A program made the translations under genes and the position numbers. From Armatimonadota bacterium (GTDB lineage: Bacteria; Bacteroidota; Ignavibacteria; OLB7), in contig JADZEY010000072.1 of assembly GCA_020850315.1 (NCBI GenBank), positions 1 through 36,118 on the forward strand: 36,118 bases of DNA. The letters run 5' to 3'. Positions 1-8,251 of this stretch are shown here, piece by piece. The stretch's first letter is position 1, and every line of letters starts with the position of its first letter. The notes beneath the pieces are model-generated. The model saw only the letters and a list, made by a program, of their open reading frames with translations. It was not told where the DNA came from and made no database searches.

Positions 1-22
1 CCCCCCCCCCCCCCCCCCCCCC
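1..22. repeat. poly-C tract at window edge
   Basis: Twenty-two consecutive C residues open the window and may extend beyond it. The tract lies downstream of the stop codon of the T9SS cargo gene. It may be a genuine slippage-prone homopolymer or an assembly or sequencing artefact at a hard-to-read end; the sequence alone cannot separate these. Positions 23-59 contain nothing else I recognise. Confidence 0.8.
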
Positions 23-59
23 ACGCCCGTTTATTGGTGCGGAAAGTCTTTTTTTTCGA

Positions 60-3000
60 TTACCGTGAGATCATCACCGGGATCACGCTTCGCTGCGTTC
101 CAAGCCGTAGTTCAAGGAAGTAGAAGCCGGATCCAACAGTGCTGAACGTCAGTGCCGTTTCTGCCTCGTTGCCGGTTCCTTCCGGCAGCGGGAGGGTGGC
201 TACGTCGCGGCCTGTGGGGTCAATCACCACTGCCACGGGGTGGCTTCCTTCCGGGGCGGTGAACCGGAGTGTTGCCCCGGCGGCATTGGCTGGTGAGGGG
301 AACAACCCGTTGATTTTTGCTGGTCTTCCGAACAACTCAGCTTGGTCAATCTGGCACCCATCAAGAAAAACTTTCCCGGGTGAGGTCGCCAGCGCGGCTC
401 CCGATTCCAGCAATGCGAACTCCTCCACCACAACCTCATTCTGCGGCTTTCCGGTGACTAAGCCCTCCATTGTTAGCCGTGCAAGCTCAATGCTGGCAAG
501 CGCGGAAGGATCGGTGGAACTTAATTCAATCACCCCCGCCGAACGTCGTTGCCACGTCACGCCACGCCCGGTAACATTGCTGAGAAGAAGGGAGGTTGGA
601 TTGAACCGGATACGCGCCCGGTAACCGCCGCCAGCCGCTGTTGTGCCGGGCGAGCCGGACGCGTACAATCGCAGGTCAAACGTCTGGTTCACCTTCTGGT
701 AGGCGGTATCCAGATAGACAAACGGAGGTGTGCTGCCGCTTCCGGTGATGGTCACGGGAATTGTGCCGCCATTCTTCAGCAGGAACATCCCTTCTGCCCG
801 ATAGCTTCTGATCTCCTTCGGGAAAAACTCCACTGAGTAGCGCGTTGCCCCCGATGGCGGGATCGTGACGGGGAATTGTCCCGCTACCGTGAAATCAGCA
901 CTGTCGCCAGTTTGCCAGCGGAAACCGGTGACTTCGGTTGGGCTGCTGGTTCGGTTGCTGACCACCAATGCGTCCGTGGCCGCCAAGTGTGTTTTGTTCA
1001 TCACCGCGCCAAGATCCAGTCGGATGGGGTCGGCACCAACGCCGTTGGTGGTTCCTTCGCCGCGCAGTTGGATTGCGGTTGTTCCGCCAAATCCAACCAG
1101 TGAGATTTCCCCTTGATAGGGGGCCGCAGCCACCGGAGCAAACGTTGCCGAAATCCAGATGGTATCACTTCCCAGTCCGCCCAGCTGTTGGCTTGCTGCC
1201 GGGAACTGGGCCGCAAAAACGTTCTCGGGATTGCTGGCGAAACTGAGCGAGCTGACGGTTGCAACTGCTTCCCCAACGTTGGTGATTCCGATACGAATCG
1301 GCTGGCTTATCGTGTTGATCTGCACCGGCCCAAACTCGGCAGGGGCGTTAATCAGCCGAAGTTGCGGCGGGCGCGGAAGTGCGCGACCGCGAATTGGAAT
1401 CCGAATCGGGTCGCCATCGGAAAAAGTGATCGCCACCTCTGCAGAAAAACTTTTCACGCTGTTGGGGGCAAACGTCAGGCTGAAGCTGGATTGATCTCCC
1501 GCCTCCAGTTTCACACCAATGTTCCCCTTTACTGCAAACACGTTGTCGGCATCCCCGTGGATGGTTGCGCTCGTGATCGCAATGGTTGCGCTGCCACTGT
1601 TGGTCAGGGTGATAGTGTCGGTTGCAGTGATAGAGCTTCCGTTCTCGACATCTCCAAAATCAACCTCGGCGGGGGTTACTTGAAGGTCCCGAATTTCCCC
1701 AGTCCCCTGCATCAGCAACGCCGCAGTTGTGCCCGATGCAGCGGTTGCGCGGATGCTTGCAGTGCGGGAACCGGAGGCTGTTGGAGTAAACTGGATATCG
1801 ACCCACAGGGTATCAGTCGCGGGGCGCACGGTTGCTGGCAGGTTCAGCGGAAGGATGGTGAAATCTCCCGAAGCGGCTCCTTCCATCGCCAGGGTGGCGA
1901 TTCGTTCCGGCGTATTTCCCCGATTGAGCAATCCAACCCGGAGCGTTCGTGAGGAATCCACCCGCACGTTGCCGAAATTGGTTGTTGGCGCAATCCAATC
2001 AAGCCGCCGGGTGGTGGCAATCCCTTCCCCGCGAAGCTCCACACGGATACGGTTGTTGTTCGGAAGCAAGAAGTTGGCTTGTGCAATGCAGTTCCCTGTC
2101 CGATTTGGAGTGAACTGCACGCCGAAACGGTGGCTTCGATTCGTTGGATTGAAGTTGGCCGGAAGGTTGCCGACCACAGCAAACATTGCTGAATCGGAGC
2201 CATCAATCCGCACTCGTGCAATGGTTGCCGGGGGGGGGAGCAGTTTGCTGATAAGGATGGTATCGGCAAGGGTGATGGTGTCGCCAATGGCAAGCTGGCC
2301 AACATCAATCAACCGTGGCAACACCGCAAAACCATCATCCTTTCCGGTGGCCGAAAGTGGGATACGGATAAGGTCGCCATCCTCGGCTCGCAACTGAAGT
2401 TCTGCCGAGCGTAGCCCAACAGCCGAGGGCGCGCATTCAACACCAATCATCAGCGAATCTTGGATACCACGCTTCAAGCGGTAGGGGAGCGGCGGCGGCG
2501 GCGGGGCGATCTGGAAATCCCGGGCATCAGCCCCTGATAGTTGGATGCTGGTGAATCGTTTGTCGTCGGCTCCAAGAACAGAGATGGCAACCCGCTGTTC
2601 TGGCCCGACGGCTCCAACAGGAATCTCGCCAAATTGAAGGCTACGGGGGCGGATGAGATACTTGGAGCGAACCACAACAACATCAAGCCACACCTCCACT
2701 TCAAAGCGATCATCGTGATGGTGGTTCAGCCACAATTTTGTGAACATCCGGCCTGTTTGCCGTGGCACAATTCTGATCAGCAAGGTATCAAAACCGTTCG
2801 GCGGGATTGTGCGTGGGATTGCGCCAGCACGTTCCAGATAGAACTGGCCGTTGCTGTCGTCAAGCGCAACCGAATGAACAATGAAAGGGAAGCAGCTGGA
2901 AGGATTCCGGAACACAACTTGGCGGAAGGTAGTGTCCCCTAACGGTACCGTATCCAAGATTGGTTTTTTGGGGCCGGGGAGGGGAGGCGGAAAAAGCTCA

Positions 3001-3434
3001 AGCCATGAAATCTGCGCCTGCCCCGAAAGATTCACCTGCACAGCAACCTTCTCTACCCCTTTCACCGACCACCGAATGATGAGTTTATCGGTGTACTTGC
3101 CGGAGAATTTTGGGGTGAACGTGACTTCCACATCGGTGAACGCTCGGGGGCCAATGCTGCGGGTTTTTTGGGTTGCGCGGAACCCCACTTGCTTCTCGGT
3201 GAACAGGCCATCAATGCGGATGGAGTCGGTCAGCGAACGATTCTCCAGCCGCACGGTTCTGGTAGCGGTATCCTTCCCCGCCTGGATACATCCGGCGAAC
3301 TCTATCTGATCCGGCAGAATGGCTAACTGTGCAACACACGTTGCCGAATCCAACATCCCCACGGCCAGAAGGAGCAATGCAGCTGCCAAGCCCCGCAAAG
3401 CCAGAGTACGCCCGCCGATAGAAGGTGTGTTCAT
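60..3434 (-). CDS. secreted choice-of-anchor-D repeat protein with cohesin-like and T9SS sorting domains
   Basis: The 1124-residue product begins with a hydrophobic signal peptide (about residues 10-36, ending near CVAQ). A long array of immunoglobulin-like repeats of the ASPM/SPD-2/Hydin or 'choice-of-anchor D' kind follows, with recurring elements such as 'DFGDVENGS' and 'FTPTASGSR'. Residues about 903-1033 resemble a cohesin-like beta-sandwich ('RARIRFNPTSLLLSNV'). The last 91 residues (1034-1124) match a T9SS type-A sorting domain, with 'LFPSPANA' near its start and 'GSGFYFLELRLG' near its end. The protein is therefore expected to cross the outer membrane by T9SS and be surface-attached or released. 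Its specific role is unknown; adhesion or structural scaffolding is plausible. Stop is TAA at 60-62 and start is ATG at 3432-3434. It is divergent from the neighbouring sigma gene. Confidence 0.9.
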   Translation of the reverse strand: MNTPSIGGRTLALRGLAAALLLLAVGMLDSATCVAQLAILPDQIEFAGCIQAGKDTATRTVRLENRSLTDSIRIDGLFTEKQVGFRATQKTRSIGPRAFTDVEVTFTPKFSGKYTDKLIIRWSVKGVEKVAVQVNLSGQAQISWLELFPPPLPGPKKPILDTVPLGDTTFRQVVFRNPSSCFPFIVHSVALDDSNGQFYLERAGAIPRTIPPNGFDTLLIRIVPRQTGRMFTKLWLNHHHDDRFEVEVWLDVVVVRSKYLIRPRSLQFGEIPVGAVGPEQRVAISVLGADDKRFTSIQLSGADARDFQIAPPPPPLPYRLKRGIQDSLMIGVECAPSAVGLRSAELQLRAEDGDLIRIPLSATGKDDGFAVLPRLIDVGQLAIGDTITLADTILISKLLPPPATIARVRIDGSDSAMFAVVGNLPANFNPTNRSHRFGVQFTPNRTGNCIAQANFLLPNNNRIRVELRGEGIATTRRLDWIAPTTNFGNVRVDSSRTLRVGLLNRGNTPERIATLAMEGAASGDFTILPLNLPATVRPATDTLWVDIQFTPTASGSRTASIRATAASGTTAALLMQGTGEIRDLQVTPAEVDFGDVENGSSITATDTITLTNSGSATIAITSATIHGDADNVFAVKGNIGVKLEAGDQSSFSLTFAPNSVKSFSAEVAITFSDGDPIRIPIRGRALPRPPQLRLINAPAEFGPVQINTISQPIRIGITNVGEAVATVSSLSFASNPENVFAAQFPAASQQLGGLGSDTIWISATFAPVAAAPYQGEISLVGFGGTTAIQLRGEGTTNGVGADPIRLDLGAVMNKTHLAATDALVVSNRTSSPTEVTGFRWQTGDSADFTVAGQFPVTIPPSGATRYSVEFFPKEIRSYRAEGMFLLKNGGTIPVTITGSGSTPPFVYLDTAYQKVNQTFDLRLYASGSPGTTAAGGGYRARIRFNPTSLLLSNVTGRGVTWQRRSAGVIELSSTDPSALASIELARLTMEGLVTGKPQNEVVVEEFALLESGAALATSPGKVFLDGCQIDQAELFGRPAKINGLFPSPANAAGATLRFTAPEGSHPVAVVIDPTGRDVATLPLPEGTGNEAETALTFSTVGSGFYFLELRLGTQRSVIPVMISR

Positions 3435-3539
3435 AGTGGGAAAGGTAGAAGGCTGCTTCCTATCACATTGCAGAGAAGATCACCCTGCACCACATAAAGT
3501 AACGACAAGAACTGCTACGTAGAAAAAATGCTGTGGCGT

Positions 3540-3547
3540 TACCTTTG
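3540..3547 (+). promoter_or_regulatory. possible TAnnTTTG -7 promoter element
   Basis: TACCTTTG exactly fits the Bacteroidota -7 consensus TAnnTTTG and lies 26 nt before the sigma-factor ATG. I see no good -33 TTTG at the usual distance, so this rests on one half of the promoter. Confidence 0.35.
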
Positions 3548-3573
3548 GTGCAACCATCGGATCAACCGCATTG

Positions 3574-4188
3574 ATGACCCGCACAACCGCACAATACGCC
3601 AATGCTTCGGAGCTGGAAATCTTCCAACAATTCTTGGGAGGCGATGACCAAGCGTTTGTGCAGCTGTTTGAACGCTACGACCGCCGATTACGGCTCTACT
3701 GCATCAAAATCGTTGGCGACCAACAGGTGAGCGAGGATTTAGTGCAGGAGTTGTGGGAGCGGGTGATACGAATGCGGCGCGAGCCAGTGCAGATTAACGA
3801 GCCGGGGAAGTACTTCATGACAATGGCGCGCAATCTTTGCCTGAAATATGTGCAACGCACCCGCCGCCATACTTCGCTGGATGATCTTCTGGAAGCCGAG
3901 CACCCAGCCGCCGAACACCACGAGCAATCGCACCTTGAAGAGCTTGTGGCAATGTACGTCCCCAAGCTGCCGATTGACCAACGGGAAGTCCTGGTGCTGC
4001 ATCATTACATGGGATACCCCTACGAAGAAATCGCAACGATGCGAGGGGAGACACTTGGCTCGGTGAAAATGCGGGCAATGCGGGCACGCACAAAACTGGG
4101 CCGCATGATTTCAGCAGTGATTGACATCAGCAAGGGGGAGGAGGAACGGCCTCCCTCTGGTGATATACTTGGAGAGAACGACCGATGA
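3574..4188 (+). CDS. ECF-type RNA polymerase sigma factor (first of three)
   Basis: The 204-residue product has sigma-70 region 2 at about residues 25-100, including 'QAFVQLFERYDRRLRLYC', 'EDLVQELWERV' and 'YFMTMARNLCLKYV'. Region 4 is at about 125-178, with the helix-turn-helix 'YPYEEIATMRGETLGSVKMR'. Regions 1 and 3 are absent, as in ECF sigma factors. It should direct RNA polymerase to a dedicated promoter set. A TTG at 3571 precedes the ATG in frame; I chose ATG 3574. The gene overlaps the next one by 4 nt (ATGA), implying translational coupling with the probable membrane regulator at 4185-4910. A second pair of the same design lies at 31218-32408. Confidence 0.92.
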   Translation: MTRTTAQYANASELEIFQQFLGGDDQAFVQLFERYDRRLRLYCIKIVGDQQVSEDLVQELWERVIRMRREPVQINEPGKYFMTMARNLCLKYVQRTRRHTSLDDLLEAEHPAAEHHEQSHLEELVAMYVPKLPIDQREVLVLHHYMGYPYEEIATMRGETLGSVKMRAMRARTKLGRMISAVIDISKGEEERPPSGDILGENDR

Positions 4189-4910
4189 CACAGAATGAAC
4201 ACGAGATGCTTGTTGAGAAGTACCTTGCCGGCGATATGAACACCGCCGAGGAGAGCGACTTTTTTATCAACGTGGCACTTGATAACAACCTACGCCAAAC
4301 CCTTCGGGCACAGCACACGCTACGCCGTGCGTTTGCTGCGGATCTGCAGACCGCTGTTCCACAGCAGGCGGCCTACCGGTCCAGTATCATGGCATTGCTT
4401 GCCACCACCCAGGTGATTGGCGGGGCAGGGATTGGTGCAGGGGCTTCCGGGGCAGCGTCTGGCTCGGGTGCTGCCGGCGCGGGGGCCGCTGCGGGATCGG
4501 TTGCCGGATCAGCCGTCACAGGAACCGTGCTGACCAAGGTGATACTTGGAACCGCCGTCGGGCTATCCCTTGCTGGTGGAACGCTGTACGTTGCCGATCA
4601 ACTCAGCAGCAGCAACCAACCTGCAACCCCGAACGCTGCTCCAGTTCAACGTCAACTTGAAGCCCTGCCGCCGCAGCTTCAACCGCCAGCCGCACCAGCG
4701 ACGGAACAACCTGCACAGTCGCAACAGGCTGCCGAGCCAGCAAAACGGTATCGAGTTCCCAGCCATACGGCAAAGCAAGGTGGAAACTCCAGTGAAAATT
4801 CCGAACACTTTAACAGCGGCAACGAGGTGTACCGCCTTGAATCAACCACCACCTCGCAGCAGGGGGAAGTTACGGTGACGAAAAAAGGAAAGGCGACAGA
4901 AGACAAATAG
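4185..4910 (+). CDS. single-span membrane partner of ECF sigma factor (putative anti-sigma or signalling protein)
   Basis: The 241-residue protein has a short N-terminal helical cytoplasmic domain (about 1-75; 'LVEKYLAGDMNTAEESDFF'). A Gly/Ala-rich stretch (about 78-112) and one membrane segment (about 117-137) follow, then a Pro/Gln/Ala-rich extracytoplasmic tail. The order sigma gene, then overlapping membrane gene, is the usual arrangement for sigma/anti-sigma pairs. The zinc-finger HxxxCxxC motif of ZAS anti-sigma factors is absent, so an anti-sigma role is inferred from context only. The N-terminal pattern (Y..G..T.EE......L......LR.Q...H) recurs in the product of 31788-32408, indicating a paralogous family. 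The start ATG overlaps the sigma stop codon. Confidence 0.85.
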   Translation: MTQNEHEMLVEKYLAGDMNTAEESDFFINVALDNNLRQTLRAQHTLRRAFAADLQTAVPQQAAYRSSIMALLATTQVIGGAGIGAGASGAASGSGAAGAGAAAGSVAGSAVTGTVLTKVILGTAVGLSLAGGTLYVADQLSSSNQPATPNAAPVQRQLEALPPQLQPPAAPATEQPAQSQQAAEPAKRYRVPSHTAKQGGNSSENSEHFNSGNEVYRLESTTTSQQGEVTVTKKGKATEDK

Positions 4911-4952
4911 CATTGTTCTCCGGTGTATCCTCTTCATTAGCGATACATCGTT

Positions 4953-4989
4953 ACGTGCCGAACGGGTTGACGTGTCCCGTTCGGCACGT
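4953..4989 (+). terminator. hairpin after sigma/partner operon
   Basis: A perfect 14-bp inverted repeat (arms 4953-4966 and 4976-4989) encloses a 9-nt loop. The following sequence is only weakly T-rich (TAGTTT), so it is a probable but not ideal intrinsic terminator. The rest of the 176-nt gap before the metH-like gene shows nothing else I recognise. Confidence 0.55.
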
Positions 4990-5086
4990 TAGTTTGTGGG
5001 GGATAGGGGTGGGCAAGCAAGCTCTGCTGCCAAACCCTTCCGGAAGGTGAGTCTGAAGCGGGCTACTGGATATAACGGCAAAAATC

Positions 5087-6925
5087 ATGACAACCACACA
5101 ATTCCTCCAACTTCTGAACGAACGTGTCCTGCTGTTCGACGGCGCAACGGGGACCTCACTGCAAACCCAATATCTAACCCCCGAAGATTTTGGCGGACAT
5201 AACCTTGAAGGGTGCAACGAATACCTCTGCATCACCAATCCCGACGCTGTTCGCAAGGTGCATTATGGCTTTTTGGAGGCAGGGGCCGACATCATCGAAA
5301 CAAACTCGTTCGGTTCGGCCTCCATTGTTCTTGCCGAGTACGACCTTGCCGACCGTGCCTACGAGCTAAGCCATCGTTCCGCCCAGATTGCCCGCGCCTG
5401 CGCCGATGAATACTCCACCCCCGAACGCCCCCGGTTTGTTGCGGGATCCATTGGCCCCACCACCAAACTTCCATCGCTTGGCCAAATTGACTTCGACACA
5501 ATGGCCGCCTCGTTCCAAGAACAGATTGCTGGATTGATTGATGGTGGTGCGGATCTTCTCTGCATCGAAACCTGCCAGGATCCACTTCAAATCAAATGCG
5601 CGCTGTACGGAGCCATGAACTACTTCCAGCACAGTGGTCGCCAAGTTCCCATCATCGCCTCGGTGACAATTGAGTCCACTGGAACCATGCTGATGGGAAC
5701 CGAGATTGCTGCGGCGCTGGCGATTCTTGAGCCGTACGACATCATCACCGTGATCGGAATGAACTGCGCCACTGGCCCGAAGGAGATGGAGGAGAACCTC
5801 CGCTACCTTTGCCAAAACTCCCCAAAACCAATTTTTGTGATGCCGAACGCTGGCATTCCAGAGAATATCGGCGGCAAGGCGCACTACCACCTTTCGCCCG
5901 AGGAGATGACCATGTGGATGAAGAAGTTTGTGGGGGATTTCGGCGTTGCGATGATTGGTGGCTGCTGCGGCACAACCCCGGAACATATCCGGGCACTGCG
6001 CCAACTGATTGACACCACCCCACGCGCAAACCGGCAATGGGAGTACACCCCCTCGGTTGCCTCGCTCTACTCGGCGGTGACGATGCGGGTGGACCCCGCG
6101 CCGCTGCTGATCGGCGAGCGTTGCAATGCCAACGGCTCCAAAAAATTCCGCGAACTGCTTGCCCGCCAGGACTACGACGCGATGGTCGCAATGGCCAAAG
6201 AGCAGGTTCGCGAAGGGGCGCACGTTCTAGACCTGTGCGTGGCCTACGTTGGCCGCAATGAACAGCAGGACATGACCGAAGCCGTCAAGCGAATGGCAAC
6301 CCAAGTCGCGCTTCCGCTCTGCATTGACAGCACCGAGACCCACGTGCTGGAAGCTGCATTGAAACTGTACGGCGGGCGCGCAATCATCAACTCCATCAAT
6401 CTTGAGGATGGAACGGAAAAGGCTGATGCTGTGCTGGAGCTTGCCCGCAAATTTGGCGCGGCGGTGATCGCGCTGGTGATTGATGAACAGGGGCAAGCGG
6501 TGGATTTCGACCGCAAGGTTGCCATTGCCCAGCGTATCCGCGATTACGCCGTTCAGCAGCACGGGCTTCGCGAAGAAGACCTGATTTTTGACGCGCTTAC
6601 GTTCACGCTGGGAACCGGACAGGAGGAACTGCGCCGAAGCGGAGCCGATACCATCAACGCCATTCGTGAGATTAAGCGGCGGATGCCGGGGGTGAAAACT
6701 GTGCTTGGCCTCAGCAACTGCTCCTTTGGATTATCCCCCCTGACGCGCCAAGTGCTGAACTCCGTCTTCCTCCATCATGCCGTGGAGGCGGGGTTGGATA
6801 TGGCGATTGTCCACGCCAGTAAAATCATGCCGCTCTACCGATTAGATCAGCGTGGCGTTGAGCTTGCCACCGACCTCACGTTCGATAATCGGAAGTATGA
6901 AGAAATGGCCACCCAAGTAGAGTGA
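5087..6925 (+). CDS. metH: methionine synthase N-terminal half: homocysteine-binding plus methyltetrahydrofolate-binding domains
   Basis: Residues about 10-310 form a homocysteine S-methyltransferase barrel. Its zinc ligands are Cys227 (in 'IGMNCATGP') and Cys293-Cys294 (in 'GGCCGTTPEH'). Residues about 330-600 form a pterin-binding barrel, recognisable by 'IGERCNANGSKKF' and 'DSTETHVLEAAL'. In full-length cobalamin-dependent MetH (about 1200 residues) these are followed by the cap/B12-binding and AdoMet reactivation domains. Here the protein stops at residue 612, at a domain boundary, and waaA begins 33 nt later, so no frameshifted remainder is present. It should bind homocysteine and methyl-folate, but a separate corrinoid protein would be needed for B12-dependent methionine synthesis. 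Alternatives are a split MetH with its C-half elsewhere, or a B12-free or B12-in-trans methyltransferase. Confidence 0.88.
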   Translation: MTTTQFLQLLNERVLLFDGATGTSLQTQYLTPEDFGGHNLEGCNEYLCITNPDAVRKVHYGFLEAGADIIETNSFGSASIVLAEYDLADRAYELSHRSAQIARACADEYSTPERPRFVAGSIGPTTKLPSLGQIDFDTMAASFQEQIAGLIDGGADLLCIETCQDPLQIKCALYGAMNYFQHSGRQVPIIASVTIESTGTMLMGTEIAAALAILEPYDIITVIGMNCATGPKEMEENLRYLCQNSPKPIFVMPNAGIPENIGGKAHYHLSPEEMTMWMKKFVGDFGVAMIGGCCGTTPEHIRALRQLIDTTPRANRQWEYTPSVASLYSAVTMRVDPAPLLIGERCNANGSKKFRELLARQDYDAMVAMAKEQVREGAHVLDLCVAYVGRNEQQDMTEAVKRMATQVALPLCIDSTETHVLEAALKLYGGRAIINSINLEDGTEKADAVLELARKFGAAVIALVIDEQGQAVDFDRKVAIAQRIRDYAVQQHGLREEDLIFDALTFTLGTGQEELRRSGADTINAIREIKRRMPGVKTVLGLSNCSFGLSPLTRQVLNSVFLHHAVEAGLDMAIVHASKIMPLYRLDQRGVELATDLTFDNRKYEEMATQVE

Positions 6926-6958
6926 GATACACCCACAACAGAGACTGGCCATCCTGCC

Positions 6959-8203
6959 ATGCTTCTATTCTACCGCTGTCTGATTCGCCCGCTGCTTGAT
7001 GCTGTGCTTCGGGCAATGGCCCTCTGGTCCCCGAAGGCACGGCTGACGTGGCAGGGGAGAAGGGGGTGGAGAACGGGGCTGCAACGGCTTTCGGAAACGG
7101 CAGGGGTGCGGGTGCATTTCCATGCGGCTTCCGTGGGTGAGTTCGAGCAGGCAAAGCCGATTATTGAAGGGCTGCGGTCTCACTTCAAGCAAAGCGTTAT
7201 CACCGCCAGCTTCTTTTCATCAAGTGGGATGCAGCAGCAGGGAGGCTACGTCGGGATTGATGCTGCCTGTGCCCTTCCCCCCGACCGCCCGAAAGAAATC
7301 CGCGAGTTTCTTGATCGCCTTCGCCCCCAGCTTATCATCATCATCCGCTACGACCTCTGGCCGGAACTGTTGGCCGAATCGAAACGCCGGGGAATCCCGG
7401 TGGTGCTTGTCTGTGGTGTGCTGCATAGCGGTTCGGCGCGGATGTTTCCGGTGGTTCGGTTTTTCTTCCGGTGGCTGTACGGCCAGCTTACCCTTGCTTG
7501 CGTGGTTGGCGCGGATGATGCCGCTGCATTCCAACAACTTGCTCCCGGCCTTGAACTCCATCTTGCCGGCGACACCCGCTACGACCGCGTTCTTGCCCGC
7601 ACCGCCCAGATCTCAACCGCACCGCTGCTTGCTCCGCATCTGGCAGAATATGGCATCACCCTAATCGCCGGAAGCACCTGGCCCGATGACGAACGGCTGA
7701 TTGCTGAAGCCACCGACCCCCGCCTCCGGATTGTGCTGGTCCCGCACGAGCCTACCCCGCAACATCTGGCTCCGCTGTGCCAGCAATTCCCCGCTGCGCG
7801 GCTGCTATCGGAGCTTGAACCAGCCAGCCAAACCAACCTCTATTCGGTGATTGTTGACCGCACCGGAATCCTTTCTGGACTCTATCGGCAGGGGGAAATC
7901 GCCTATGTTGGGGGCGGGTTTGGCGCGGGGGTGCACAGTGTGTTGGAGCCAGCGGCCTACGGGATTCCGGTGGTTTGTGGCCCCAACATTGGCCGCTCGC
8001 GCGATGCTGTGGCAATGCAGAAATCGGGGGCGTTGGTGGTGGTGCGTGATGCCGATTCGCTGCGGGGTGTGCTGCTGCGGTTGCTGGATGATCCCGCCGA
8101 ACGCGCCCGGTTGGGAAAGGCTGCGCGCCAGTTTGTGGAGTTGCGTGCAAACGCCACCGAACGAATCATTTCAACACTTTTGAAGAAGGGGTGGCCCGCG
8201 TAA
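6959..8203 (+). CDS. waaA: 3-deoxy-D-manno-octulosonic acid (Kdo) transferase
   Basis: This enzyme transfers Kdo from CMP-Kdo to lipid A precursor at the inner face of the cytoplasmic membrane. The 414-residue length fits the family (about 425 in E. coli). An N-terminal hydrophobic/basic anchor precedes the diagnostic 'HAASVGE' motif at residues 55-61, whose Glu61 corresponds to the catalytic base. 'YDLWPELLAESKRRGIP' follows, and the C-terminal nucleotide-sugar site contains 'GGGFGAGVHSVLEPAAYG'. The gene is 33 nt after the metH-like gene on the same strand and probably co-transcribed with it. It implies a Kdo-containing lipopolysaccharide or lipooligosaccharide outer membrane. Confidence 0.93.
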   Translation: MLLFYRCLIRPLLDAVLRAMALWSPKARLTWQGRRGWRTGLQRLSETAGVRVHFHAASVGEFEQAKPIIEGLRSHFKQSVITASFFSSSGMQQQGGYVGIDAACALPPDRPKEIREFLDRLRPQLIIIIRYDLWPELLAESKRRGIPVVLVCGVLHSGSARMFPVVRFFFRWLYGQLTLACVVGADDAAAFQQLAPGLELHLAGDTRYDRVLARTAQISTAPLLAPHLAEYGITLIAGSTWPDDERLIAEATDPRLRIVLVPHEPTPQHLAPLCQQFPAARLLSELEPASQTNLYSVIVDRTGILSGLYRQGEIAYVGGGFGAGVHSVLEPAAYGIPVVCGPNIGRSRDAVAMQKSGALVVVRDADSLRGVLLRLLDDPAERARLGKAARQFVELRANATERIISTLLKKGWPA

Positions 8204-8220
8204 ACCTCCTCTGAAATCTC

Positions 8221-8228
8221 TATCTTTG
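8221..8228 (+). promoter_or_regulatory. possible TAnnTTTG -7 element before larC
   Basis: TATCTTTG lies 23 nt before the larC ATG. The same octamer, or a one-base variant in the context TATCTTYGCCCYCC, precedes the restriction-modification gene at 23353-23360. No convincing -33 box is visible. Confidence 0.4.
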
Positions 8229-8251
8229 CCCTCCAATTTCGGAGCTAACGG

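Noticed and set aside
5366-6223. 285-codon minus-strand frame within the methionine synthase gene
   Set aside because: Antisense shadow; the plus strand carries a complete, motif-rich enzyme.
6926-6958. Frameshift hiding the missing half of methionine synthase
   Set aside because: Only 33 nt separate the stop from the waaA start, so there is no room for the B12 and reactivation domains in any frame.
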